A DNA stretch of 42,993 bases from an uncultured Marivita sp. (GTDB lineage Bacteria > Pseudomonadota > Alphaproteobacteria > Rhodobacterales > Rhodobacteraceae), in contig CANNCS010000021.1 in assembly GCA_947503115.1 (NCBI GenBank), forward strand, positions 1 to 42,993, written 5' to 3'. A program made the position numbers and the translations under genes. Positions 25,325-34,086 of this stretch are shown in pieces. Below the pieces are notes generated by a model. The model worked only from the letters and a program-made list of their open reading frames with translations. It did no database searches and was not told where the DNA came from. The first letter of the stretch is position 1; each line of letters starts with the position of its first letter.

Positions 25325-26415
25325 CAACGATTATCACACGGTACTTCGATAGCGCAGAACAAGCACAGTCCGCAAAACACGAACTGATCTATGCGCATAA
25401 GGTGTCGCCCGACATCATTGGTGTTTACCACGATCCAACAAACCTATCCGAACGGCTTCAAAAAGCTGATGTGTTGCCCGACACCGCAAAAGCCTATGCG
25501 ATGCGCATGGCCACCGGCGGGGCCGTTCTCATAGTTCGGGGCAAGTACAAACCGTTGGGTGTGGCCAAGATCACCCGCACTGTCGCCGACCAGTATGGCG
25601 CGGTCGATATGGGCGAGCTCAATCAAGATGTGTTCATCAAGGACCAGCATGGGCGCAAGCTGAGTGTTCTAAGTGACCACCCCTACATGATGAGCCGCCG
25701 AAAAGACCCTTCGGACACCAACCACCACATGGCCAATTGGCCAATCCCACTGATCAGCCGCCGCAAGCCAAACGATCAAATGGTAATCAAGCGACATGGA
25801 CGCATGGCAAGCTGGCCCATTGGCCTACTGGCGCCAGGACGCATTCGCTACGGTCGTTTTCCGTTTGGCCTTTTGGTCCCTGGACATAAATTCATGGCGA
25901 AATTTCCATTCGGCCACATCGTACCGGGCCACAAATACATGGCCAAGTTCCCGTTCGCCCACATCGTACCGGGCCACAAATACATGGCGAAATTCCCATT
26001 CGGACATATTGTGCCCGGTCACAAGTTCATGGCGAAATTCCCGTTCGGACATCTGGTGCCTGGACATATGCGCATGGCCAATTGGCCCTTCCCACTTTTG
26101 ATCAACGGCAAGCAGAACACGAACTCGCTTGTCCCTGGACATAAATTCATGGCCAAGTTTCCGTTCGCCCACATCGTGCCAGGCCATAAATACATGGCGA
26201 AATTCCCATTCGCCCACATCGTACCAGGCCACAAATACATGGCGAAGTTCCCATTCTCCCACATCGTGCCGGGCCACAAATACATGGCCAAGTTCCCGTT
26301 CGCCCACATCGTGCCGGGCCACAAGCACATGGCGAAATTCCCGTTCGCGCATATCGTGCCGGGTCACAAATACATGGCCAATTGGATTTTTCCGCATACC
26401 AAGTCAAAAGCCTGA
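25321..26415 (+). CDS. puc-operon protein with 15-residue PGHKYMAKFPFAHIV repeats
   Basis: 364-aa protein, unknown to me as a named family. Residues 1-115 form a predicted alpha/beta domain ('TTIITRYFDSAEQAQSAKHEL', 'GGAVLIVRGKY', 'QYGAVDMGEL') that resembles the N-terminal domain of general stress protein 17M/YflT-type proteins. Residues 187-361 hold nine near-identical 15-residue units with two invariant His, two Lys and FPF: four (187-246), a 'MRMANWPFPLLI' variant unit, a 10-residue linker, five more (272-346), and a final 'YMANWIFPH' unit. Residues 153-364 contain no Asp or Glu. No signal peptide or clear transmembrane helix. Its ATG overlaps the pucC stop (ATGA) and GGAGG precedes it, so it is translationally coupled to pucC. 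A role in LH2 assembly or pigment handling is inferred from position only. Confidence 0.93.
   Translation: MTTIITRYFDSAEQAQSAKHELIYAHKVSPDIIGVYHDPTNLSERLQKADVLPDTAKAYAMRMATGGAVLIVRGKYKPLGVAKITRTVADQYGAVDMGELNQDVFIKDQHGRKLSVLSDHPYMMSRRKDPSDTNHHMANWPIPLISRRKPNDQMVIKRHGRMASWPIGLLAPGRIRYGRFPFGLLVPGHKFMAKFPFGHIVPGHKYMAKFPFAHIVPGHKYMAKFPFGHIVPGHKFMAKFPFGHLVPGHMRMANWPFPLLINGKQNTNSLVPGHKFMAKFPFAHIVPGHKYMAKFPFAHIVPGHKYMAKFPFSHIVPGHKYMAKFPFAHIVPGHKHMAKFPFAHIVPGHKYMANWIFPHTKSKA
25879..26415 (+). repeat. 45-bp tandem repeat tract inside the puc-operon gene
   Basis: Eleven units of 45 bp in two blocks (25879-26103 and 26134-26415) separated by a 30-bp linker. Both blocks start with the same 'CCTGGACATAAATTCATGGC' sequence, pointing to block duplication. 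Units differ mainly at third codon positions (CCT/CCG/CCA/CCC for the Pro; CAT/CAC; AAA/AAG), so the protein sequence is conserved while the DNA has drifted. Confidence 0.92.
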
Positions 26416-26458
26416 TCGGTTCGGCCGGGGTCGCAAGACTTCGGCCAATTACCATCTC

Positions 26459-26476
26459 GGCAGGCCTTTTCCTGCC
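26459..26476 (+). other. Small inverted repeat between the repeat gene and pyrE
   Basis: GGCAGG, 6 nt, CCTGCC in the 104-nt gap before pyrE. It is short and lacks a T-run, so read-through from the puc operon into pyrE is possible. No clear terminator of the puc operon is visible in this gap. Confidence 0.35.
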
Positions 26477-26519
26477 ATCGGAAACCAGCTAAAGCGGCGC
26501 AAAGATTAGGAGTGCCGCA

Positions 26520-27194
26520 ATGATCCCTGCCAGCCATCCCACAAAAGATGAAATCGCCCGCCTGACAGCGCGGATGCTGCTGGAAATCGGCGCGGTGAAC
26601 TTTCGCCCTGAAGACCCGTTCATTCTGGCATCCGGCCTTCCCTCAGCAACGTATATCGACTGCCGCAAGCTGATTTCATTTCCGCGCATCCGATCGACCC
26701 TGATGGACTTCCTGACCGTCACAGTGATGCGCGACGCCGGGTTTGAAGCATTTGACAACATCGCAGGTGGTGAAACCGCTGGAATTCCCTTTGCCGCGTT
26801 GGTGGCGGAACGCATGGCGCTGCCCATGACGTATGTCCGGAAAAAACCCAAAGGCTACGGACGCAACGCTCGTATCGAAGGCGCGATGACTGAAGGCCAG
26901 CGTGTGCTGCTGGTCGAAGACCTGACGACGGATGGCGGATCGAAACTTAGTTTTGTGGATGCGATCCGGGAGACTGGGGCCACCTGCGGACACACTGCGG
27001 TAATCTTTTACTACGATATCTTCCCGGAAACGACCAAGACACTGGGCGACCACGGCGTGCAATTGCACCACCTCTGCACATGGTGGGACGTGCTGGCCGA
27101 GGCCCGTGCACAAGGTGCATTTGACGATGCGACGTTGAACGAGGTCGAAGCGTTCCTCAAAGCGCCCCGCGCGTGGCAGGACGCCCGAAAGTAA
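26520..27194 (+). CDS. pyrE: Orotate phosphoribosyltransferase
   Basis: 224-aa cytosolic enzyme joining orotate to PRPP to give orotidine 5'-phosphate in pyrimidine synthesis. The PRPP-binding loop is '[15 protein letters not shown]' (near residue 130) and '[17 protein letters not shown]' carries the catalytic lysines of the flexible loop. '[15 protein letters not shown]' near the N-terminus fits the substrate site. A good Shine-Dalgarno AGGAG lies 8 nt upstream. It is 104 nt behind the last puc gene and on the same strand. Its 3' end overlaps the convergent vWA gene by 38 bp. Confidence 0.97.
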   Translation: MIPASHPTKDEIARLTARMLLEIGAVNFRPEDPFILASGLPSATYIDCRKLISFPRIRSTLMDFLTVTVMRDAGFEAFDNIAGGETAGIPFAALVAERMALPMTYVRKKPKGYGRNARIEGAMTEGQRVLLVEDLTTDGGSKLSFVDAIRETGATCGHTAVIFYYDIFPETTKTLGDHGVQLHHLCTWWDVLAEARAQGAFDDATLNEVEAFLKAPRAWQDARK

Positions 27195-27876
27195 GGTCGC
27201 TATAGATCGGACAGCCCAAAGTCTGGCGCAACGCGCCTATCAGGTCGTCCAACGTTTCTGCATGGACATAAAGCCCCCCTGTCTCGTCCGCGAGACAGCG
27301 AGCTACCGATTCACTTGTCTCATCGCGAGGTTGGTCGGGCCACGCAAAATGCTCTCCGCGCACACGGAACCCGATGACATGCACTGTCATATCCGCGCCG
27401 CGCGCCAGATCCGCAGCCAGCGCACAGGGCGCTCCACCACAGGTCTCCTTGCCATCTGTCACCAATACAATGACACCCGGCTTCTGCGTGTAATCCAGAA
27501 CTGCGGCAGCCTCCGCGATCGCATCGGTTAGCGGTGTCTCGCCCTCGGGCTGGAGACGGTCAACTTCAGAAATCATCCTGTCTGCAGCGTCGGCTTCGGG
27601 GGCGAAACGCAGGCGCACACTGTCACAAGTGGCCATCGCACCAGGCCCATAGGTGATCAAACCCATCCGCCGCACCGGCGCCACTTGTGGCATCACCGTA
27701 CGCATCGCCCGGCGTGCGTCAAAGATGCGTGGTTCATCGAGCAGATTGAACCCCATCTCGGCCATAGAACCAGACCCATCGAACACAACCATCGCATCGC
27801 GGGAACACGCCGATTGCGCATGTGCAGGAGAGACACTGATCCCAATTGCAACCAAAGCGGATAGAATCGTTCTCAT
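27157..27876 (-). CDS. Secreted von Willebrand factor A domain protein
   Basis: 239-aa protein with a signal peptide ([20 protein letters not shown], cleavage after AHA) followed by a vWA domain. The MIDAS motif DxSxS is present in '[11 protein letters not shown]' (near residue 32), with 'GETPLTDAI' supplying the conserved threonine and '[12 protein letters not shown]' the following aspartate. Four later cysteines could form disulfides in the periplasm. Function unknown; vWA proteins usually mediate metal-dependent protein binding. ATG 27876 is chosen because it begins the signal peptide; the frame is open up to 27948. It overlaps pyrE tail to tail. Confidence 0.87.
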   Translation of the reverse strand: MRTILSALVAIGISVSPAHAQSACSRDAMVVFDGSGSMAEMGFNLLDEPRIFDARRAMRTVMPQVAPVRRMGLITYGPGAMATCDSVRLRFAPEADAADRMISEVDRLQPEGETPLTDAIAEAAAVLDYTQKPGVIVLVTDGKETCGGAPCALAADLARGADMTVHVIGFRVRGEHFAWPDQPRDETSESVARCLADETGGLYVHAETLDDLIGALRQTLGCPIYSDLTFGRPATRGAL

Positions 27877-28141
27877 GGTTCTTCGCCTCCGCGCCGTCAA
27901 AACCGATCGTGACACGTTAGAAACGCACTTGTAAACGCTGTGTAACACGGGCCATCGGCCACTTGCTGCGTGTTTCCTTGGTCACAGCGAGTCGGTCGCA
28001 CCACCAAATATTGACGCAACCAGTGCGCTTGGCGCAAGATAGAGTACACCCAGCCCGCGCACAGCTTTTCCACAGGATATACATTTTGCCCTTCGCCGGA
28101 CATATCGCTACCTCGGTCCTGGGTGCATTTGGGGGAACGAC
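27877..28141 (+). promoter_or_regulatory. Divergent intergenic region before dnaB
   Basis: 265 nt between the vWA gene and dnaB, no gene visible. A TTGACG hexamer at 28011-28016 with CAAGAT 18 bp further (28035-28040) is a weak promoter candidate for dnaB. Confidence 0.3.
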
Positions 28142-29632
28142 ATGAACGAGCTCACGACTTTCAATCCGACAGGCGCCGAGATTCAAAACCCCGAAACGAT
28201 GCCGCACTCAGTCGAGGCCGAACAGCAATTGCTTGGCGCGATCCTGACGAACAACGATGTGTTCGACCGCGTTGCTTCGGTTATCGGCCCGCAGCATTTC
28301 TTTGATCCTGTTCACGCGCGTATCTTCGAAATTGCCTCTGCCCGGATCGCAAAAAACAACCTTGCTTCTCCGGTGACGCTTAAGGCTTTCATGGAAGATG
28401 ACGAAGGCCTAAAGGAACTGGGTGGCCCCACCTACCTCGCGCGCCTCGCTGGTGCAGCGATCAGCTCATTCGCTGTGCGCGACTATGCGCAGATGATCTA
28501 CGATCTCGCTGTGCGCCGTGATCTGATTTCTTTGGGCCGCGACATCAGTGCCAGAGCGGCCAAGGTCGATGTCACCTCGGGACCCCGCGAACAAATCGTA
28601 GAGGCCGAACAAGCGCTTTACAAAATGGCCGAACAAGGCCGTAGCGAAAGTGGATTTCAAAGCTTTCTCAAGGCCGTAACGGATGCGGTTAATGTGGCAA
28701 ACGCCGCATACCAGCGCGAAGGCGGCTTGGCAGGCGTGTCAACCGGACTGATTGACATGGACCGTAAGCTGGGTGGCTTACACCGCTCGGACCTTCTCAT
28801 CCTCGCCGGACGCCCATCTATGGGCAAAACCTCATTGGCCACCAACATCGCCTTTAACATTGCCAAAGCTTATCGCAAGGGCATGCGCCCAGATGGCGTC
28901 GAAGGCACGGTCGAAGGTGGTGTTGTCGGCTTCTATTCCCTTGAAATGAGTGCCGAACAGTTGGCGGCTCGAATTCTATCAGAAGCCGCCGAAGTGCCAT
29001 CTGAACAGATCCGCCGCGGTGACATGACGGAAACCGAATTCCGCCGTTTCGTCGATGCTGCAAAATCGCTCGAAGCGTGTCCTCTTTTCATTGACGACAC
29101 TCCTGCCCTGCCGATCAGTCAATTGGCCGCCCGCGCCCGCCGCCTGAAGCGAACACATGGGTTGGATGTGCTGATCATCGACTACCTTCAGCTGGTTAAA
29201 GGCACCGGCAAGGGCGACAACCGCGTGAACGAGATCTCCGAGATTTCGCAAGGGCTCAAGGCCATCGCCAAGGAATTGGATATCCCGGTGATCGCGCTGT
29301 CCCAGCTGTCGCGTCAGGTCGAAAGCCGCGAAGACAAACGCCCGCAATTGTCCGACCTTCGGGAATCGGGCTCGATTGAACAGGACGCCGACGTGGTGAT
29401 GTTCGTGTTCCGCGAGGAATACTACAAAGAACGCGAGAAACCCGGCGAACACGAGTTGGAGAAAATGGCCGCGTGGCAGGACGAGATGGAGCGCCTGCAT
29501 GGTCGTGCCGAGGTCATTATCGGTAAGCAGCGTCACGGCCCCATCGGCACGGTCGAACTCAGCTTTGAAGGCCGCTTTACCCGCTTCGGCAATCTCATCA
29601 AGCCCTGGCAGCAGGGCACAGAAGACCTCTGA
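28142..29632 (+). CDS. dnaB: Replicative DNA helicase DnaB
   Basis: 496-aa hexameric helicase that unwinds DNA at the replication fork and recruits primase. The N-terminal primase-interaction domain starts '[19 protein letters not shown]'. The RecA-like motor has Walker A '[11 protein letters not shown]' (near residue 224), Walker B '[12 protein letters not shown]', '[12 protein letters not shown]' and '[17 protein letters not shown]'. No intein or insertion is visible. It heads a row of co-directional genes (alr, two membrane proteins, coiled-coil protein, radA, cvpA, purF) that is partly conserved in alphaproteobacteria. Confidence 0.98.
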   Translation: MNELTTFNPTGAEIQNPETMPHSVEAEQQLLGAILTNNDVFDRVASVIGPQHFFDPVHARIFEIASARIAKNNLASPVTLKAFMEDDEGLKELGGPTYLARLAGAAISSFAVRDYAQMIYDLAVRRDLISLGRDISARAAKVDVTSGPREQIVEAEQALYKMAEQGRSESGFQSFLKAVTDAVNVANAAYQREGGLAGVSTGLIDMDRKLGGLHRSDLLILAGRPSMGKTSLATNIAFNIAKAYRKGMRPDGVEGTVEGGVVGFYSLEMSAEQLAARILSEAAEVPSEQIRRGDMTETEFRRFVDAAKSLEACPLFIDDTPALPISQLAARARRLKRTHGLDVLIIDYLQLVKGTGKGDNRVNEISEISQGLKAIAKELDIPVIALSQLSRQVESREDKRPQLSDLRESGSIEQDADVVMFVFREEYYKEREKPGEHELEKMAAWQDEMERLHGRAEVIIGKQRHGPIGTVELSFEGRFTRFGNLIKPWQQGTEDL

Positions 29633-29748
29633 CGCGCCGCCTTGGCAGGGTTGTGGGCGTCACCAAATCCGCCGCAGTCCTCCAGCAAACGTACTTCTCG
29701 GATTTTTTCACGCTTGACCCGCCGCTGAGACACGCACAAACACCGCTC

Positions 29749-30786
29749 ATGGCACAGTCTGTTCTAACGATTGATCTGGGCGCGATTTGCGCCAACTGGC
29801 GAGCACTGGCGGCGATGAGCGCGGGCGAGACCGCCGCTGTCGTAAAGGCCAATGCCTATGGGCTTGGCGCGGCACAGGTTGCGACAGCTTTGGCAGATGC
29901 CGGGGCACGCACCTTTTTTGTGGCACAGGCCGAAGAAGGCGTCACCGTCCGAGAGGCACTTGGCCCCGGCCCGATGATCTGCGTCTTTGGCGGACACATG
30001 CAAGGCGATGCGACCCTATTGCGTGACGCCGACTTGGTGCCGATGATCAATTCCATCGACCAGATGCTGCGTCATGTCGAAACGCTGCCAGGTCATCCAT
30101 TCGGGGTCCAACTCGACAGTGGTATGAACCGCCTCGGTATGGAGCCCGCCGAATGGTCCGCGCTGCGCGACATCGCACTCAGCCAGAAACCCGTGCTTGT
30201 GATGAGCCACCTTGCTTGCGCCGATGAACCCAGCCACGGCATGAACGAGTTTCAACTTCAGACCTTCCGCCAGATGACCGACGGCATCGACGCACCGCGC
30301 AGCTTGGCGGCGACGGGCGGCACGATCCTTGGCGCTGACTATCATTTCGACATGACCCGCCCCGGTATCGGGCTCTATGGTGGCTTGCCTTTTGTCGAAG
30401 CAAAGCCCGTCGTGTCATTGTCCATCCCTGTCATCCAGGTGCGGGATGTGAACCCCGGTGAATCCGTGGGCTATGGCAACAGCTGGGTCGCGCGTGTGCC
30501 CGGCAAGATCGCTACGATTTCCGCAGGCTATGCCGATGGTATTATCCGCGCGATGGGGCCCAAAGCGCATGTTTGGGCGGGTGAGACACGCTGCAAAATC
30601 GTCGGGCGCATTTCGATGGATTTGATCGGTGTCGATGTCGGCCCCGCCAAGGAGACACCGGAAACCGTCGAACTCTTGGGGCGACACCAATCTGTCGACG
30701 CTTTGGCCGAGGTTGCAGGCACCATCGGCTACGAGATCCTGACCTCATTAGGATCGCGCTACGCCCGTAAATACGTCACCGGATAA
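29749..30786 (+). CDS. alr: Alanine racemase
   Basis: 345-aa PLP enzyme making D-alanine for peptidoglycan; cytosolic. The PLP lysine is in '[11 protein letters not shown]' (near residue 36) and the catalytic tyrosine of the other face in 'ISAGYADGI'. '[10 protein letters not shown]' and 'RPGIGLYGG' are standard. The start was placed at ATG 29749 ([11 protein letters not shown]); the frame extends to 29653, but that segment would be an unusual N-terminus. It is 116 nt downstream of dnaB and 13 nt before the next membrane-protein gene. An upstream in-frame segment with phenylalanine-rich sequence has no family support. Confidence 0.96.
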   Translation: MAQSVLTIDLGAICANWRALAAMSAGETAAVVKANAYGLGAAQVATALADAGARTFFVAQAEEGVTVREALGPGPMICVFGGHMQGDATLLRDADLVPMINSIDQMLRHVETLPGHPFGVQLDSGMNRLGMEPAEWSALRDIALSQKPVLVMSHLACADEPSHGMNEFQLQTFRQMTDGIDAPRSLAATGGTILGADYHFDMTRPGIGLYGGLPFVEAKPVVSLSIPVIQVRDVNPGESVGYGNSWVARVPGKIATISAGYADGIIRAMGPKAHVWAGETRCKIVGRISMDLIGVDVGPAKETPETVELLGRHQSVDALAEVAGTIGYEILTSLGSRYARKYVTG

Positions 30787-30799
30787 CGGCGCTCTGAGT

Positions 30800-31186
30800 A
30801 TGAGCTTTTTTGAACCCTCTCCCGTTCTTCTAGCTTTCATCTTTGTGCAGCGCTTTGTGTTTTTCGAAGTGCTTGGCAGTCTCGCACTAATACGCGTGAT
30901 CGTCGGGCGCGGAGTGGCCCGGCTGCCCGCAGCAATTGCCCTACTTATCAGTTCCGCCGCGACCTTTGCCAGTTTTGCCCCTGCCCTGAACCTGCAATCC
31001 CTGCCCCTTTACGCTGATATCGCCCGTGTACAGGCGTCTGGAGGTGGAGTGATCTTGCCACTTGTCGCATCCGCGATCTTTGCCATCAGTCTTGTTCTGC
31101 CGCAGCGAAAATGGCGGTGGATCGATGTGGTGCACATCGTTGGTTTATTGGCTTTTCTTGGCCTCTGGCTCGCGACCCGCGTCTAA
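30800..31186 (+). CDS. Small membrane protein, unknown
   Basis: 128 aa with about four hydrophobic helices and few charged residues; the N-terminus 'MSFFEPSPVLLAFIFVQRFVFFEV' is strongly hydrophobic. No known family recognised. It is 13 nt after alr and 3 nt before the PqiA-like gene, so the three are almost certainly one transcript, and the two small membrane proteins may work together. In roseobacter genomes such a protein next to a PqiA-like gene is usual (from memory). Confidence 0.8.
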   Translation: MSFFEPSPVLLAFIFVQRFVFFEVLGSLALIRVIVGRGVARLPAAIALLISSAATFASFAPALNLQSLPLYADIARVQASGGGVILPLVASAIFAISLVLPQRKWRWIDVVHIVGLLAFLGLWLATRV

Positions 31187-31189
31187 GTC

Positions 31190-31630
31190 ATGGCTGCGCT
31201 CAAGTGGATCAACCTCTTGCTGCTCGTGCTGTACCCGGTGGCATGGGTGGCGCCACTGATGCGCGCTGGCCTTTTGCCGCTGTTCGGCCTTAGCGAAATC
31301 AGCGTTCTAACCGGGATACAAGCGCTTTGGGCCACCGATGTCCTGTTGGCCTTGATCGTCACAGCCTTTGCGCTGATTGCGCCTTATATGAAGACTATCG
31401 GTCTGGCGTTGGTGCAATTCCACCTACTTAGCCGACGCACGCTGCCCGGACTGGCGCTGATGGGCAAGCTGGCAATGGCCGATGTGTTCCTGATCGCCCT
31501 TTATATTACCATTGTCAAAGGCATCGGGATCGGCAGGATCGAAACAGCGTGGGGTCTGTATCTGTTCACCGCATGTATCCTTGCATCATTGCTGGTTGGC
31601 CTCGTCGAGGCACGTCGCAGTGCGGATTGA
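31190..31630 (+). CDS. Paraquat-inducible protein A (PqiA) domain protein
   Basis: 146-aa inner-membrane protein with four helices that matches one PqiA domain: 'APYMKTIGLALVQFHLL' and 'ALMGKLAMADVFLIALYITIVKG' are the conserved core. E. coli PqiA has two such domains and works with the MCE protein PqiB in lipid transport between membranes; here only one domain is present and no MCE gene is adjacent. Starts 3 nt after the preceding small membrane protein and is followed by 153 nt without a gene. Confidence 0.83.
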   Translation: MAALKWINLLLLVLYPVAWVAPLMRAGLLPLFGLSEISVLTGIQALWATDVLLALIVTAFALIAPYMKTIGLALVQFHLLSRRTLPGLALMGKLAMADVFLIALYITIVKGIGIGRIETAWGLYLFTACILASLLVGLVEARRSAD

Positions 31631-31783
31631 TCACAAACCGGAAACAATCCGATAAACTGGTGCCAATTGTTCACATCTGCGCGGCTAGTCGGAAAAATCG
31701 TTAAATAACAGTATGTCCTTACCCAAGTTCGGCATAAAGTCGCCGATGTTGCCGATGTTTAGGTGGTTGCTTGGGGGTATCCG

Positions 31784-32629
31784 ATGATTGGTGCGATGCG
31801 GTCGCTCGTTGTCTCAACGGGCTGGGTCATGCAGCGATTGATGTTTGTGACTGTGGCCCTGCTAGGACTTGGGGCATTGGCATATACACTCGCCTGCAGC
31901 TTTGGCTATGCGCCCTGGCTAGAAATGACCGCTACATTTGGGGGCGTTGGTTACCCTCAGGCCGGACAGGTTGTGCAGATCGGCATCACGGCGCTTCTTA
32001 GTGGACTGTGCGTATTCCTTCCTGCAAACGCACGGATCATGGCTCTCGAAACCTCGCACCGTCGGTTTCATATCGGCATGGAGGACGTCGCCCGCGCGTA
32101 TCGCGCCTCACATACCACCGACCGCGAAGGCACGTTCAAGCTGAAGTCCGAATTCGATTCGGTCCGAGAACGCATGGCTTACCTGCGTGACCATCCAGAT
32201 CTGGCGGAACTGGAACCCTCCGTTCTCGAAATCGCAAGCCAAATGAGTCACATCTCCCGTGATCTTGCGGACACCTATTCAGACAGCAGCATCAACCGCG
32301 CCCGCGACTTCCTGATCCAGCGACAGCAAGAGATCGAAGATTTCAACACGCGCCTTGATGCGGCCAAGGCCACCGCCGCCGAAATGCGTGTCTGGATCGA
32401 CAAGGTTGAACTTGAAGAAAGCGTTGCTCAGGCCCAGCTAGACCGTTTGCAGGCAGAGCTGTCGAACATTCTGCCTGAGCTTTTTAATTCGGATGCGACG
32501 CCCACTGTGCCCACCCGTAAGGTCGCAAACCTGTCAGACGTATCGGAACAATGGGACGATGCGCCCGATTTCCCGGACAATGACGACAATCGCATCGTGG
32601 CCCTACTCGCGCGGCGCGCTGCCGAATAA
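31784..32629 (+). CDS. Membrane-anchored coiled-coil protein, unknown
   Basis: 281 aa: two N-terminal transmembrane helices (about residues 17-37 and 62-80), then a long cytoplasmic helical region (about 100-245) with heptad-like patterns ('EFDSVRERMAYLRDHPDL', 'FNTRLDAAKATAAEMRVWIDKVELEESVAQ') and an acidic C-terminal tail. In roseobacter annotations such proteins are sometimes called DNA repair protein because they precede radA; nothing in the sequence supports that. ATG 31784 has GGGGG 6 nt upstream; the GTG at 31763 is less likely. radA follows after 57 nt. Confidence 0.82.
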   Translation: MIGAMRSLVVSTGWVMQRLMFVTVALLGLGALAYTLACSFGYAPWLEMTATFGGVGYPQAGQVVQIGITALLSGLCVFLPANARIMALETSHRRFHIGMEDVARAYRASHTTDREGTFKLKSEFDSVRERMAYLRDHPDLAELEPSVLEIASQMSHISRDLADTYSDSSINRARDFLIQRQQEIEDFNTRLDAAKATAAEMRVWIDKVELEESVAQAQLDRLQAELSNILPELFNSDATPTVPTRKVANLSDVSEQWDDAPDFPDNDDNRIVALLARRAAE

Positions 32630-32686
32630 CCAGTCCGATGAAGCCGCCGCTTGCAGGCCCGCGCAGCTTGGGTCACAAGCGTCGGC

Positions 32687-34054
32687 ATGGCGAAATCCTC
32701 TGCAACCTTTGTCTGCCAGTCCTGTGGAAGCACGACCACCAAATGGTCGGGCCGCTGCGACGCTTGTGGCGAATGGAACTCAATTGTCGAAGAGGTGCCG
32801 CTGGCCGCTGGCCCCGCCACCAAGACGCTGGGTGCCTCCAAAGGCCGCTCTCTACCACTGAGCGATTTGTCGGGACATGAAGCGCCACCTCCCCGTACCA
32901 CTTCCAAACTGGACGAGCTTGACCGTGTGCTAGGCGGCGGTCTTGTTCCCGCATCGGCGCTTCTGGTCGGCGGTGATCCCGGCATTGGCAAATCCACGCT
33001 ACTGTTGCAGGCCGCCGCTGCCTTTGCCAATGCGGGTCTCAAGGTGATCTACATCTCGGGCGAAGAGGCCAGCGCACAGGTGCGAATGCGCGCCGCACGA
33101 CTGGGGCTTCGCGACGCTCCGGTGAAACTGGCCACCGAAACCAATCTGCGCGACATCCTGACGACGCTTGAGACGGAAAAGCCGGATTTGGCGATTATCG
33201 ACTCGATCCAGACCATGTGGGCCGACAACGTGGCCTCAGCGCCCGGCAGCGTATCTCAAGTGCGGGCGTCCGCGCATGAGCTGACAAGCTTCGCCAAACG
33301 ACGCGGCACGTCTGTAATCCTTGTCGGCCATGTCACCAAGGATGGCCAGATCGCCGGCCCCCGTGTTGTCGAACATATGGTTGACACCGTTCTCTATTTC
33401 GAAGGCGAACGCGGACATCAGTTCCGTATCCTCCGCGCTGTCAAAAACCGCTTTGGCCCAGCCGACGAAATCGGCGTGTTCGAGATGACGGGCGGTGGCT
33501 TGGCAGAAGTTGCGAATCCCTCGGCGCTGTTCCTTAGCGAACGCGGTGATCCATCCCCGGGATCGGCTGTGTTTGCCGGAATCGAAGGCACCCGTCCCGT
33601 TCTGGTGGAATTTCAGGCTCTTGTGGCCCCCACGCCACACAGTCAACCACGTCGATCAGTGGTCGGTTGGGATGGTAGCCGCCTTGCCATGATCCTTGCC
33701 GTGCTCGAGGCACGCTGCGGCATCCCGTTTGCGGGATTGGATGTTTACCTTAATGTTGCAGGCGGCATGAAGGTCAGTGAGCCCGCGGCAGACCTTGCCG
33801 TGGCGGCAGCTCTGCTGTCTGCCCGCGAAGACATCGCCCTGCCCGCAGAAACGGTGGTTTTCGGGGAAATCAGCCTTTCCGGCGCGCTGCGCCCTGTAGG
33901 ACAAACCGAAAATCGGTTGAAAGAAGCACAAAAACTTGGTTTTACCGCCGCGATCGTGCCAAAGGGTGGGAAATCGGTGCTGCGCGATGGAATTGCGGCA
34001 ACCGAGATCGACGCTTTGGCTAGCTTTGTTGGTGATGTGTTCGGCGCAGGGTAG
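32687..34054 (+). CDS. radA: DNA repair protein RadA (Sms)
   Basis: 455-aa RecA-like branch-migration helicase acting in recombinational repair. The N-terminal C4 zinc finger is 'CQSCGSTTTKWSGRCDACGEW' (near residue 10). Walker A is 'GGDPGIGKSTLL' (near 95), the RadA-specific KNRFG motif is in 'AVKNRFGPADEIG' (near 253), and the Lon-like C-terminal domain (about 300-450) contains 'GLDVYLNVAGGMKVSEPAADLAVAAALLS'. Start at ATG 32687 places the zinc finger at the usual distance; the upstream extension to 32651 has no support. cvpA follows after 32 nt, in line with the conserved radA-cvpA-purF order. Confidence 0.97.
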   Translation: MAKSSATFVCQSCGSTTTKWSGRCDACGEWNSIVEEVPLAAGPATKTLGASKGRSLPLSDLSGHEAPPPRTTSKLDELDRVLGGGLVPASALLVGGDPGIGKSTLLLQAAAAFANAGLKVIYISGEEASAQVRMRAARLGLRDAPVKLATETNLRDILTTLETEKPDLAIIDSIQTMWADNVASAPGSVSQVRASAHELTSFAKRRGTSVILVGHVTKDGQIAGPRVVEHMVDTVLYFEGERGHQFRILRAVKNRFGPADEIGVFEMTGGGLAEVANPSALFLSERGDPSPGSAVFAGIEGTRPVLVEFQALVAPTPHSQPRRSVVGWDGSRLAMILAVLEARCGIPFAGLDVYLNVAGGMKVSEPAADLAVAAALLSAREDIALPAETVVFGEISLSGALRPVGQTENRLKEAQKLGFTAAIVPKGGKSVLRDGIAATEIDALASFVGDVFGAG

Positions 34055-34086
34055 CGCCATCCGTAGAAAAGAAGGGCAAGGGACCG

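Noticed and set aside
25825-26397. Long antisense open frames opposite the repeat gene
   Set aside because: They mirror the 45-bp periodicity of the sense gene; open frames opposite repeats of this composition are expected and have no start signal.
25879-26415. CRISPR-like array
   Set aside because: Units are contiguous 45-bp coding repeats without unique spacers and are in frame with the protein.
28011-28040. Firm dnaB promoter
   Set aside because: The -35 TTGACG is good but the -10 (CAAGAT, 18 bp spacing) is poor, so it is listed only as weak.
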